From NCBI GenBank assembly GCA_944385425.1, contig CALWXD010000055.1:1-64000 (forward strand): a DNA stretch of 64,000 nucleotides, read 5' to 3'. Position numbers and translations under genes: made by a program. The stretch's first letter is position 1; each line of letters opens with the position of its first letter. Under the pieces are notes generated by a model that did no database searches, was not told where the DNA came from, and worked only from the letters and a program-made list of their open reading frames with translations. Of the stretch, positions 40,265-49,355 are shown in pieces. The stretch comes from an uncultured Oscillospiraceae bacterium. Lineage in GTDB: Bacteria; Bacillota; Clostridia; Oscillospirales; Oscillospiraceae.

Positions 40265-41688
40265 ATGAATCAAACGTCCAAATCCCTGTCCGGTCATCAG
40301 ATCGCCGGCGCAGCCTTTGCCCTCATCGCTCTCATCACGCTCTTCAAGCCGCGTTTTAGCCTATTCACCATACCACCATACCGGGCCTTCTGTGCCTGGC
40401 GGCGTTCATCTACTTGGCGGCGGTGCTCTTCCTGGGGAAACGGGGCGTCCTCCCGGCTGTCGGTTTCCTTGCCCTGGCCGTCCTCACGCTGCCCAATTTC
40501 CTGTCGCTGGAGCTTATCCAATCCCTGTCCAGTGATCTGGTGCGCGGGTTCCTCGGATTCAAACGGGTCATGACCGGCCCCATGGCCACGAGTCTCCTGT
40601 ACATCAACGCCTGGTACGTGAGCTTTTTCAACTGGTTCCATGTTCTGCTGTACATCGCGGCCTACGCCTGCGCGGCGGTGGCGGCCCTCCGGGGGGAGAA
40701 GGGGCAGAAGCTCCGCTTTGTGCCCCCGGCCTGCATCCTGGCCAGCTTTGTGATCTTGTTTTTCCACATTTTGATCCTGTGGTTCAACGGACTTTTTTCC
40801 TACGCCTTTGATATCTCCTTCTTTGGCGTCATTTTCCGGCTGCTGCTGGTCTTTGCGGTCCATGTGATCCTGGCCGGCGCTCTGTACTTCGCCGCCGACT
40901 GGTGCGTCTTCCCCAACGGCCATCCCCGGAAGGTCCCGGCCCAGGCCCCCAGCGGCTACGCTGGCGCGGGCTATAACTACGCCGGCCCCGTCCCCGGCTA
41001 CACCCAGGGCGGCCCGGCGGCCCCCGCGCCCCAGCCCTACCAGAGCGCCTATGCCGGCGGCGCCGGCGTCCTGCCGGAGAGCGCCTTCATCGGCATGGCT
41101 ATGCATGTGGTGCTGCTGTTCGTCACCTGCGGCATCTGGTACCTTATCTGGATCTACCGCACCACGGAGGCGCTCAACTGCGTCCCCGGCGAGGCGGTCC
41201 GAAACCCGGCGACCAAGCTGCTGTTGTGCATGTTCATCCCCTTCTACTCCATCTACTGGGTCTATCAGAGCGCCCAGCGCATCGACAAGCTGTTCGCGGC
41301 CAACGGCCTGCCCGGCGACAGCGCCATGCTCTGTCTGATCCTGGCCATCGTCCTGGGCGTCGTGGCCCCCATCATCATGCAGGACAAGATCAACAGGATC
41401 GCGGAGGTCCAGCGGGGCGGCCAGCCCCAGGGCTATCCGCAGGGGCCTGCCCAGCAGGGCACCGTCCCCCAGCAAAATTATCAGCAGCCCAACTATCAGC
41501 AGCCCGTCCACACGCCGCCCTATCAGCAGACCTGGCAGGGCGCCGCGCCTCAGCAGGGCAACGTGCCCCAGCAGGGGGGACGGCCCGACGCGGCGGAGGA
41601 GCTGAAGAAGTTCAAGGAGCTTTTGGACATGGGCGCCATCACCCAGGAGGAGTACGACGAGAAGAAAAAGCAGCTTTTGGGGCTGTAA
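40265..41688 (+). pseudogene. DUF4234/SHOCT membrane protein, frameshifted by an 8-bp tandem duplication
   Basis: The gene starts at ATG 40265 (MNQTSKSLSGHQIAG) and runs in one frame to about 40374, then continues in another frame to the stop at 41688. The break coincides with two exact tandem copies of ACCATACC (40367-40374 and 40375-40382). Removing one restores a continuous frame of about 471 residues (SLFTIPGLLCLAAF). The product has several N-terminal helices, a DUF4234 domain (CGIWYLIWIYRTTEALN), a Gln/Pro-rich linker and a C-terminal SHOCT motif (LLDMGAITQEEYDEKKKQLL). It may be inactive, phase-variable, or a sequencing artefact. Confidence 0.85.
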
Positions 41689-41796
41689 GGCGCCCCGGCG
41701 GCGGACGCCTTTTTTCCCGGCGGCGGCCCGCTTTTGCTTGCGCGCCGCGGCGGGAAATGGTAAAGTGGTATTATAAAATAAAAGGGAGGAAGAAAT

Positions 41797-42333
41797 ATGT
41801 ATTCAAGCTATGACGCGTTTGGCATCGGAGTCCTGATCTACTGCATCGTTGTCCTGGCCGTTTCGGCGGGGCTGGGGTTCATCCCCGCCACCATCGCCAA
41901 GAACAAGGGGTACAGCTTTGGGCTGTGGTGGCTATACGGGTGGCTGCTGTTTATCATCGCCCTAATCCACGCCCTGGTGCTGCCGGACAAGAACGCCCAG
42001 CGGAACTACCCGCCCCAGCAGGGGACTGTCCCCCAGCAGGGGCCCTACGCCCCGCCCCCGGCGGGAGGGCCGGTGAACGCCGGCGGCCGGCCCACGCCGC
42101 CGCCCTACGCCCCCGCCTCCAGCCAGCCGCCCCGGGCGGGCCGCACCCCGCCCTATCCCCAGCAGCCCCAGGGAACCTACATGTCCCTGCAGGGGAATGC
42201 CCCCCAACAGGGGGTTGCCCCTCAGCAGGTGGACGCGGCGGAGGAGCTGCAGAAGTACAAGCAGCTGCTGGACAGCGGCGTGATCACCCAGGAGGAGTTT
42301 GACGCCAAGAAAAAGCAACTTTTGGGCATCTGA
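41797..42333 (+). CDS. Membrane protein with Pro/Gln-rich linker and SHOCT motif
   Basis: 178-residue protein with two transmembrane helices (about residues 9-30 and 44-62), a long Pro/Gln/Gly linker (70-145) and a C-terminal SHOCT motif (AAEELQKYKQLLDSGVITQEEFDAKKKQLLGI). It shares linker style and SHOCT end with its two neighbours, indicating a paralogous set. SHOCT motifs are short oligomerisation-like segments. GGGAGG is upstream of the ATG and an AT-rich promoter-like stretch lies at 41767-41785. Confidence 0.8.
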   Translation: MYSSYDAFGIGVLIYCIVVLAVSAGLGFIPATIAKNKGYSFGLWWLYGWLLFIIALIHALVLPDKNAQRNYPPQQGTVPQQGPYAPPPAGGPVNAGGRPTPPPYAPASSQPPRAGRTPPYPQQPQGTYMSLQGNAPQQGVAPQQVDAAEELQKYKQLLDSGVITQEEFDAKKKQLLGI

Positions 42334-42353
42334 CCGGACAAGGAGGAGAAGAG

Positions 42354-43280
42354 ATGACAACACAAAAGCCGAAGGGCAATCTCCTGGCGGGGATCTGTTT
42401 CCTGCTGCTGGCCGTCAGCTGCCTGCCGGTGCTGCTGGGTTCGGAGGCGTATGCCCTTCCCGACGACTTGGCGGAGGCGGAAAATATCTTTATCAAGCTG
42501 CTGCCGATGGCAGTCTATATCTACCTGGGTATCGTGCTGCTGGCGAGGCGGCGGGGCGTCTGGCTGTTTGCGGGGTTCCTGGCTCTCGCGGTGATGGCAC
42601 TGGGAGCCGCTGTGCCGGACCCCTGGTTCCGGATCTACTTCGCCCGGGCCCTGCCGGGGGTTAACATCCTCAACAAGATGTTCCCTGTCATGATCGTCGG
42701 GCAGTATAACGGCAACATCTTTTACTGGTTTCTCTACCCCTGGTACCAGGGGGTGCTGTACGCGGCGGCCTACCTCTTTGCGGGAATCGTTGCTTTGCGG
42801 AAGGAGAAGGCCCAAAAGCTGCGGATGGTCCCCCTAATCTTGATCGCGGTCAGCTTTGTCTTCATGGCCTTCAGCGTCCTGCGGCCCAGCTTTAATGAGA
42901 GGTTTCTGGGTTATTACTATGTGAATGCCCTGTCGCTGCTGCTGGTGGTGGTGTTCCTGGTGTACCTTGTGCTGGCCGCGGCCCTGTCTGGGACGGCGGT
43001 GTGGTGCGTCTATCCCAACGGGAGGCCGGTGGGCCGCGTGCCGGCGGGGAACGGGGCCTATCCGCCGCCCCCCGCGGGGGGACCGGGCGCCGCCGCGCCT
43101 CGGCCCGCACCGCCGCCCTACCCCTACATGCCCGCCTCCTACCAGCCGCCCCGTCCCCAGAACGGCGGCCAGGCCGCGGACCCCACGGCGGAGCTGAAGA
43201 AGTATAAGGAGCTTTTGGACATGGGGGCCATCACCCAGGAGGAGTACGACATCAAGAAGAGACAGCTGCTGGGCCTGTAG
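42354..43280 (+). CDS. Multi-helix membrane protein with SHOCT motif
   Basis: 308-residue protein with about six to seven transmembrane helices in the first 215 residues, a Pro/Ala-rich linker (about 225-270) and a C-terminal SHOCT motif (AELKKYKELLDMGAITQEEYDIKKRQLLGL). Its helix pattern resembles the frameshifted gene at 40265 (for example GFLALAVM against GFLALAVL, and the WCVYPNGRPVGRVPA stretch against WCVFPNGHPRKVPA), so they are paralogues. It starts 20 bp after the preceding SHOCT gene. Confidence 0.82.
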   Translation: MTTQKPKGNLLAGICFLLLAVSCLPVLLGSEAYALPDDLAEAENIFIKLLPMAVYIYLGIVLLARRRGVWLFAGFLALAVMALGAAVPDPWFRIYFARALPGVNILNKMFPVMIVGQYNGNIFYWFLYPWYQGVLYAAAYLFAGIVALRKEKAQKLRMVPLILIAVSFVFMAFSVLRPSFNERFLGYYYVNALSLLLVVVFLVYLVLAAALSGTAVWCVYPNGRPVGRVPAGNGAYPPPPAGGPGAAAPRPAPPPYPYMPASYQPPRPQNGGQAADPTAELKKYKELLDMGAITQEEYDIKKRQLLGL

Positions 43281-43362
43281 CGGCGCTGCGCCCGGCCCGG
43301 CCGGCGGGGGGCGGGAGGGATCCCGCCCTGCCGCCGCATTTCTGAGACAGGAGAGACGCGCT

Positions 43363-46300
43363 ATGCCAACCATTGATACCAAGCACCTCTGCTATAACTG
43401 TTTCCGGGAGCTGGAGAGCGGGGAGGGGCCCTGCCCCTACTGCGGCTTTGACCTCCAGGAGAACCAGCGGAAGTACCCCATTGCCCTGCCCGCCGGCACC
43501 GTGCTGGACGGGCGGTATATCATCGGGCGGGTGCTGGGCCAGGGCGGTTTCGGCATCACCTACCTGGCCTATGACACCCAGCTGGGGGCCAAGGTGGCCA
43601 TCAAGGAGTTCATGCCCAGCGAGATCGCCACCCGCCTGGGCACCACCGTGTCCGTGGTGGCGGAGGAGAAGAGCGAGAACTTCGCCTACGGCGCCGAGCG
43701 GTTCCAGGAGGAGGCCCACACCCTGGCCAAGTTCATCGGCAACCCCAACATCGCCGCCGTCACCAGCTATTTCGACCAGAACGACACGTCCTACTTCGTC
43801 ATGGACTACATCGAGGGCATCTCCTTCAAGACCTACATCGCCAACCACGGCGGCAAGGTCAGCGTGGAGGACGCCCTCAACGTGATGATCCCGGTGCTGC
43901 GGGCGCTGACGGCGGTGCACCAGGAGGGGTTCATCCACCGGGACGTGACCCCGGACAACATCTATATCACCAAGGACGGCCAGGTCAAGCTCCTGGACTT
44001 CGGCTCCGCCCGGTACTCCATCGGCGACAAGTCCAAGAGCCTGGACGTGATTTTGAAGGTGGGCTACGCCCCCAAGGAGCAGTACATCCGGAGAAGCCGC
44101 CAGGGCCCCTACACCGACGTGTACTCCTGCGCCGCCTGCTTTTACGCCGCCATCACCGGCTTTCTCCCGCCGGAGAGCCTGGAGCGGCTGGACCACGACG
44201 AGCTGGTGCCCATCTCCCAGTGCGGCATCGAGATCCCGGAGTACCTGGACAAGGCCATTTTGAAGGGCCTTGCCGTCCAGCCGGAGGACCGGTTCCAAAA
44301 CGCCCAGGAGTTTCTGGACGCCATCGAGAGCCGGCAGGTGGTGGAGGTACCCGGCGCGGCGCCGCCCCCGCCCCCCACCGGCGTGGAGCGGCTGGCGGAG
44401 GGTTTCAAGAAAAGGCCCCTGCTCTACGGCGGCGCGGCCGCGGGGATCGTGGTGGTGCTGGTGCTGGCGCTGAGCCTCTTCCTCACCGGCGGCGGAGGCG
44501 GCGGGATCGGCGGGGGAGGGGACAACCGGCCTCTGCTGCCCTCGCCGGTGGATTCCATCACCATCGCCGGCCAGACCTACTCCACCACGGAGCGCGAGCT
44601 GGAGCTGGGCGGCATGGGCTTGACGGACGCGGACGTGCAGGATATCCAATATATGGTAAACCTGGATTACCTGGACCTCAGCGGCAACGACATCACGGAC
44701 CTCTCCTTCCTCTCGGACTTGACGCTGCTGCGGAACCTCCGTCTCGACGGGGGGAACAACAATCTGACGGATCTGAGCCCCCTGGCGGATGTGACCAGCC
44801 TCCGCTCCCTGCAGCTGCCGGCGGAGGGGAGCATCAGCGACATCAGCCCCCTGGCGGGCCTTTCCGACCTGGAGAGCCTGTGGTTCAACGGCAACTGGAA
44901 CACGCCGGGCCTCATCACCGACCTCTCGCCCCTCAGCGGCCTTACCAAGCTGACAAATCTGGGGATCAAGGTGGGCAGCGGGGTGGATTACAGCGCCCTA
45001 AGTAAGCTCACCAGCATCCAGGAGATGAACCTGTACGGGGACCTCACCAGCCTGGACGCCGGCGACCTCAGCGGCATGACCCACTTGACGCGGCTGTACC
45101 TGTCCTCCCTGGACGGCACCACCGGCTTTTCCGCCAAGGACCTCACCGCCCTCAGCGGCCTTACCAACCTCCAGGAGCTGAACATCGACGTCAACGGCCT
45201 GGAGAGCCTAAAGGGCCTGGAGGGCATGGCGAACCTCACCACGCTGCAGATCTACGGCGAGCACAACCTAAAAGACATCAGCGCCCTGGGCAGCTTGACA
45301 AAGCTCCAGAACCTCCAGATCAGCGGTAGCGGCACAGGGGAGCTGAAGACCCTGGAGGGCCTGGAGGGGCTCACCGGCCTGAGGGAGCTGCGGCTCTATG
45401 TGGACGGGCTGGAGAGCCTGGACGGCATCCAGGGGGCCACGGGCCTTACCAGCCTGGAGATCAACGGCGAGAACTACGCCTTTACCGACCTCTCCCCCCT
45501 GGGGCCGCTGACCAAGCTCCAGACCCTGCGACTCCAGAGCTACGGCAATACCTCCGGCACCTATGTGGAGGATTTGGGCGGCCTCAGGGGCATGTCGGAG
45601 CTGAAGGAGCTGAATCTGAACCTTGACGGGATCGGCAGCCTAACGGGCATGGAGGGCCTTACCAGCCTCACCACCTGCTATATCTCCGGCGCTGACGGCA
45701 CCATATCCCTGGAACCCCTGCGGGGGCTGACAAAGCTGCAGGAGCTCTCCATCAGCGGCAGCGGCAGCGACGCGCGGACTACGGATCTCTCCCCGCTGTC
45801 CGGCCTCACCAATCTGCGCAGCCTAAGCGTCAGCGTGGATGTCAACAGCCTGGAGGGGCTGGAAAGCTTGACCGGCCTGCAGACCCTCTCCGTTTCCACC
45901 GATGGCCTTGCCAGCCTAAAGGGGGTGGAGAATCTGACGCAGCTGCGGGAGCTCTCCATCAGCGGCAGCGGCGCCACCTACACCGATGTGGACCCCCTGG
46001 CAAACCTCACCAGCCTCCAGATCCTGCGCCTGCCCAACACGGACTATAACCAGAACGTCGTCGTGGACATCAGCGGCCTTGCCGGGCTCACCAGCCTCCA
46101 GGACCTGGACATCTACGGCAAGGTGGAGAGCCTCGCCCCCCTCAGCGGACTGACGAGCCTCAAGGCCCTGGACTACAGCGGCAGCTACAGCTATGAGGAG
46201 GCGGGCGTCTCCCTGGCGCCTCTCAGCTCCCTCACCTCCTTGACGGAGCTCTACCTCAGCTGCAACGTACCGGGCAACGACCTCACCCCCCTCTCCGGCT

Positions 46301-46470
46301 TGACCCAGCTGCGCTCCCTGCGGCTGTACCTGGGCAACTACCGCAACCCCGTCCAGAGCCTGGAGCCCCTGCGGAATCTGACCAATCTGACGGAGCTCAC
46401 CGTCAGCAACACCGCCGACGGGATCGACACCTCCCCGGTGGCCCATGTCCCCAGCCTTGACATCTATTGA
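43363..46470 (+). CDS. Transmembrane serine/threonine kinase with leucine-rich-repeat ectodomain
   Basis: 1035 residues. Residues 10-28 are a zinc ribbon (CYNC, CPYC). The kinase domain spans about 50-325: glycine loop LGQGGFGITY, ATP lysine K81 (VAIKEF), catalytic loop HRDVTPDN with D194, and DFG at 212-214; the usual loop lysine is Thr. A Pro-rich stretch and one transmembrane helix (about 354-375) follow. Residues about 395-1035 are extracellular, with roughly 25 leucine-rich repeats of the LSGLTSLxxL type, like internalins. Receptor-like layout: outside LRR sensor, inside kinase. First of a run of six signalling genes. Confidence 0.93.
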   Translation: MPTIDTKHLCYNCFRELESGEGPCPYCGFDLQENQRKYPIALPAGTVLDGRYIIGRVLGQGGFGITYLAYDTQLGAKVAIKEFMPSEIATRLGTTVSVVAEEKSENFAYGAERFQEEAHTLAKFIGNPNIAAVTSYFDQNDTSYFVMDYIEGISFKTYIANHGGKVSVEDALNVMIPVLRALTAVHQEGFIHRDVTPDNIYITKDGQVKLLDFGSARYSIGDKSKSLDVILKVGYAPKEQYIRRSRQGPYTDVYSCAACFYAAITGFLPPESLERLDHDELVPISQCGIEIPEYLDKAILKGLAVQPEDRFQNAQEFLDAIESRQVVEVPGAAPPPPPTGVERLAEGFKKRPLLYGGAAAGIVVVLVLALSLFLTGGGGGGIGGGGDNRPLLPSPVDSITIAGQTYSTTERELELGGMGLTDADVQDIQYMVNLDYLDLSGNDITDLSFLSDLTLLRNLRLDGGNNNLTDLSPLADVTSLRSLQLPAEGSISDISPLAGLSDLESLWFNGNWNTPGLITDLSPLSGLTKLTNLGIKVGSGVDYSALSKLTSIQEMNLYGDLTSLDAGDLSGMTHLTRLYLSSLDGTTGFSAKDLTALSGLTNLQELNIDVNGLESLKGLEGMANLTTLQIYGEHNLKDISALGSLTKLQNLQISGSGTGELKTLEGLEGLTGLRELRLYVDGLESLDGIQGATGLTSLEINGENYAFTDLSPLGPLTKLQTLRLQSYGNTSGTYVEDLGGLRGMSELKELNLNLDGIGSLTGMEGLTSLTTCYISGADGTISLEPLRGLTKLQELSISGSGSDARTTDLSPLSGLTNLRSLSVSVDVNSLEGLESLTGLQTLSVSTDGLASLKGVENLTQLRELSISGSGATYTDVDPLANLTSLQILRLPNTDYNQNVVVDISGLAGLTSLQDLDIYGKVESLAPLSGLTSLKALDYSGSYSYEEAGVSLAPLSSLTSLTELYLSCNVPGNDLTPLSGLTQLRSLRLYLGNYRNPVQSLEPLRNLTNLTELTVSNTADGIDTSPVAHVPSLDIY

Positions 46471-46485
46471 GTAGGAGGTTTTTTC

Positions 46486-47271
46486 ATGGCACAGATCGAA
46501 TGCGGGCGGGGCCATCTCTACGACCCGGAGAAGTACCCCACCTGCCCCTACTGCAACACCAACCAGCAGATCACCGTGGCCGCCGCCGGGCGCACCGCGC
46601 CCCTGCGGGCGGTGGATCCGGGCCGGACGGCGCCGGTCTCTGTCACCGCGCCCCAGCCCACCGCTCCCCTCCAGCGGATGCCGGTGACGGCGGACAACAA
46701 GACCATGCCCCCACGGGGCTACGCCCCCCAGGGCGCCGTGCCGGTGACGGCCCCCCAGAAGACCATGCCGCCCCGGGGGTACATGCCCCAGGCGCCTGCC
46801 CCGGCCCCGGCGCCGGAGCCCACCGCGCCGCCCCGGCCCCACGGCCCCAGCGTGCTGGACGCGGGAAAGACCGTGGGCATGATGCAGGAGACGATGGGCT
46901 TTGACCCGGTGGTGGGGTGGCTGGCCTGCGTGGCGGGCCCCAGCCGGGGCAAGAGCTACACCGTCCGGGGCGGCATCAACGCCATCGGCCGGGGGGACCG
47001 GATGGACATCACCATCACCGGCGACCGGACCATCTCCATGGAAAACCACGCCAAAATCAGCTACAGCGACCGCAACAACCGCTTTAACCTGCTGCCCGGG
47101 GACGGGCGGAACATCGTCTACTTAAACGGGGAGGAGGTCTTCGGCCCCATGCCCCTGGCCCCCTACGATCTGATCGACTTTGGGGAGACAAAGCTGCTGT
47201 TTATCCCCCTGTGCGGGGAGAGGTTCAACTGGAAGGCGTGGGAGGAGAAGGACAGCCATGGGAATGCTTGA
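46486..47271 (+). CDS. Zinc-ribbon FHA domain protein
   Basis: 261-residue cytoplasmic protein. The N-terminus has a degenerate zinc ribbon (CGRGHLYDPEKYPTCPYC). Residues about 35-125 are a Pro/Thr-rich linker containing repeated KTMPPRGY segments, plausible phosphorylation sites. The C-terminal FHA domain (about 140-245; GKSYTVRGGINAIGRG, ITGDRTISMENHAKISY) would bind phospho-threonine peptides. It lies 15 bp after the LRR kinase and overlaps the PP2C gene by 14 bp, so kinase, reader and phosphatase are translationally linked. Confidence 0.9.
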   Translation: MAQIECGRGHLYDPEKYPTCPYCNTNQQITVAAAGRTAPLRAVDPGRTAPVSVTAPQPTAPLQRMPVTADNKTMPPRGYAPQGAVPVTAPQKTMPPRGYMPQAPAPAPAPEPTAPPRPHGPSVLDAGKTVGMMQETMGFDPVVGWLACVAGPSRGKSYTVRGGINAIGRGDRMDITITGDRTISMENHAKISYSDRNNRFNLLPGDGRNIVYLNGEEVFGPMPLAPYDLIDFGETKLLFIPLCGERFNWKAWEEKDSHGNA

Positions 47272-48127
47272 CCGGCTCTTCCGCCGCGGCCGGGCGGTGA
47301 CGGACAGCCAGACCACCCTGTCCCTGGAGACGGCGCGGCGGCCCGCCCTACGCCTGGGCAACGTCCAGGGCATCGGCGGCCGGGAGCGGCAGGAGGACTC
47401 CTTTGCCATCCTCAACGCCGCCAACCCCCAGGAGATGGAGCGCCAGGGCCTCTTCGCCGTGGTGGCCGACGGCATGGGCGGCATGGAGGAGGGGAAGGGG
47501 GCCAGCGAGACGGCGGTGGCCGCCTTTACCCAGCTGTTCCAGGCCCTGCTGGAGGAGGGGGACATCCCCCGGCAGCTGCGGGAGGGGGCCGCGGCGGTCA
47601 GCGACGGGATCTTCCAGCGCTTTCACGGCCAGAGCGGCACCACCGTGGTGGCCGTCCGGATCCGGGACGGCTGCCTCCACTGGCTCAGCGTGGGGGACAG
47701 CGCCATCTTCCTAAGGCGGGGGGAGTGCGTCTTCCAGCTCAACCGGGAGCACACCTGCCTCAACGACCTGTACCTGGCGGAGCTGGGACGGGAGCCCATC
47801 CAAAGGGCCCGGGCGGAGGAGGACGAGGACGCCCGGCGGCTGACGGCCTTCCTGGGCATCGACCGTCTGACCCAGGTGGACCAGAGCCTCCGCCCCTGGC
47901 GCCTAAGGGACGGGGACACGGTGCTGCTGTGCTCCGACGGCATCAGCGGTGTGCTGGGCCCGGCGGAGCTGAAGGAGGCCATGTCCCTGCCCCCGGACGA
48001 GGGGGCGCGGCTTTTAGAGACGCTGGTGCTGGAGAAGGGGATCCCGGCCCAGGACAACTACACGGGCGTTTTGATCGCCTACCAATCATCGGACAGGAGG
48101 GACCAACAACATGAGAAACACGCGTAA
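47258..48127 (+). CDS. PP2C-family protein phosphatase (first copy)
   Basis: 289-residue soluble metal-dependent phosphatase. PP2C motifs: GGRERQEDSFAI, VVADGMGGMEEG, VGDSAIFL, CSDGISG and the C-terminal DNYTGVLI. It would remove phosphates placed by the island's kinases. The ATG at 47258 overlaps the end of the FHA gene; its own end overlaps the protease gene by 17 bp. Confidence 0.92.
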   Translation: MGMLDRLFRRGRAVTDSQTTLSLETARRPALRLGNVQGIGGRERQEDSFAILNAANPQEMERQGLFAVVADGMGGMEEGKGASETAVAAFTQLFQALLEEGDIPRQLREGAAAVSDGIFQRFHGQSGTTVVAVRIRDGCLHWLSVGDSAIFLRRGECVFQLNREHTCLNDLYLAELGREPIQRARAEEDEDARRLTAFLGIDRLTQVDQSLRPWRLRDGDTVLLCSDGISGVLGPAELKEAMSLPPDEGARLLETLVLEKGIPAQDNYTGVLIAYQSSDRRDQQHEKHA

Positions 48128-49352
48128 GCTGGCGGGGCTGCTGCTGGCGTTTCTGCTGGCGGCGGCGATGGCGCTGCCCTGCCTGGGGGCCTTTGACCAG
48201 GACACCCTGGACGGGATCGTGATGATCCGCACCGGCGCGCCGGATGCGGACGGCACCATGAACTACTGGCGGGGCACCGGCTTTTTCATCGGCGAGGCGG
48301 GCAGCCAGCCGGAGTATATCGTCACCAACAGCCATGTGGTGGAGGAGTTTATCCTGGCCGGCAAGGCCCTGGGCGGCGGCACCCTCCACGTCCTCTTCGA
48401 CCAGGACGACGAGGCGGAGGCCTACCTGGTGGACTACGACTATGAGAAGGACGTCGCGGTTTTGCGCCTGGAGGAGCCAACGGACAAACGCAGCGCCCTG
48501 CCCCTGCGCCAGCCGGAGGACGGCATGCTGGGCAGCGAGGTCTACGCCGTGGGCTACCCCCTGGCGGCGGATCTGACGGTGCAGGCGGTGAACTCCTTCC
48601 GCCCGGAGGACGCCACCGTCACCACCGGCAGCATCAGCCGTTTCCTCACCGAGAGCGGCACCGGCCGGCGCCTGCTCCAGACGGATACGGCCATGAGCGG
48701 CGGCAACTCCGGCGGCCCCCTGGTGGATGAAAACGGGGCGGTGCTGGGGATTAACACCGCGGCCTCCAACCTGGACCAGAACCTGTTCTACGCTGTCAGC
48801 ATTGAGGAGATCCTCCCCATGCTGGACCGGAACAACATCCCCTATGCCATGGCCGGCGGCGCCGCCGGGCTGCCGGAGGATCTGGCGCTCTATATCGGCA
48901 TCGGCGCGGCGGCTGTGGTGCTCTTGCTGGTGATCATCCTTTTGGCCCGGCGGGGGAAGAAGAAAAAGGCGGCCCGGGCCGCGGCGGCAGCCCAGCCCGC
49001 GGCCCAGCAGCCCGCCCAGGAGCCGGGGCGGTCCCCGGTGGTCCGCTCCATGGCGCCACAGCACGGCGGCATGGGGGTGCAGCTCCACCACCAGCCGGTG
49101 CAGCTGGGACGGGACAGCGCCGTGTGCCGGGTGGTCTACCAGGACGGCACCCCCGGCGTCAGCTCCCGCCACTGCCAGGTGTACTTTGACGAGCGGGACG
49201 GCATGTTTGTTGTGACGGACCTCAACTCCACCTACGGCACCTTCCTGGCCGGCGGCCAGCGCCTCCAGCCCAATACGCCGGTGAAGGTCCCGCCCAAGAG
49301 CTCCTTCTACCTGGGCGAGGTGGACAACACGGTCTATGTGGACCTGGAGTAA
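48111..49352 (+). CDS. Membrane trypsin-like serine protease with C-terminal FHA domain
   Basis: 413 residues. An N-terminal signal sequence (1-26) exports a trypsin/HtrA-like domain (about 30-245) with catalytic His in TNSHVV, Asp in EKDVAVLRL and Ser in SGGNSGGPL. One transmembrane helix (about 262-284) and a basic stop-transfer lead to a cytoplasmic linker and an FHA domain (about 322-410; VQLGRDSAVCRV, VSSRHCQVYFD, NSTYGTFL). It lacks a PDZ domain. Layout implies that cytoplasmic phospho-threonine recognition is tied to a protease outside the membrane. Confidence 0.92.
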   Translation: MRNTRKLAGLLLAFLLAAAMALPCLGAFDQDTLDGIVMIRTGAPDADGTMNYWRGTGFFIGEAGSQPEYIVTNSHVVEEFILAGKALGGGTLHVLFDQDDEAEAYLVDYDYEKDVAVLRLEEPTDKRSALPLRQPEDGMLGSEVYAVGYPLAADLTVQAVNSFRPEDATVTTGSISRFLTESGTGRRLLQTDTAMSGGNSGGPLVDENGAVLGINTAASNLDQNLFYAVSIEEILPMLDRNNIPYAMAGGAAGLPEDLALYIGIGAAAVVLLLVIILLARRGKKKKAARAAAAAQPAAQQPAQEPGRSPVVRSMAPQHGGMGVQLHHQPVQLGRDSAVCRVVYQDGTPGVSSRHCQVYFDERDGMFVVTDLNSTYGTFLAGGQRLQPNTPVKVPPKSSFYLGEVDNTVYVDLE

Positions 49353-49355
49353 GCC

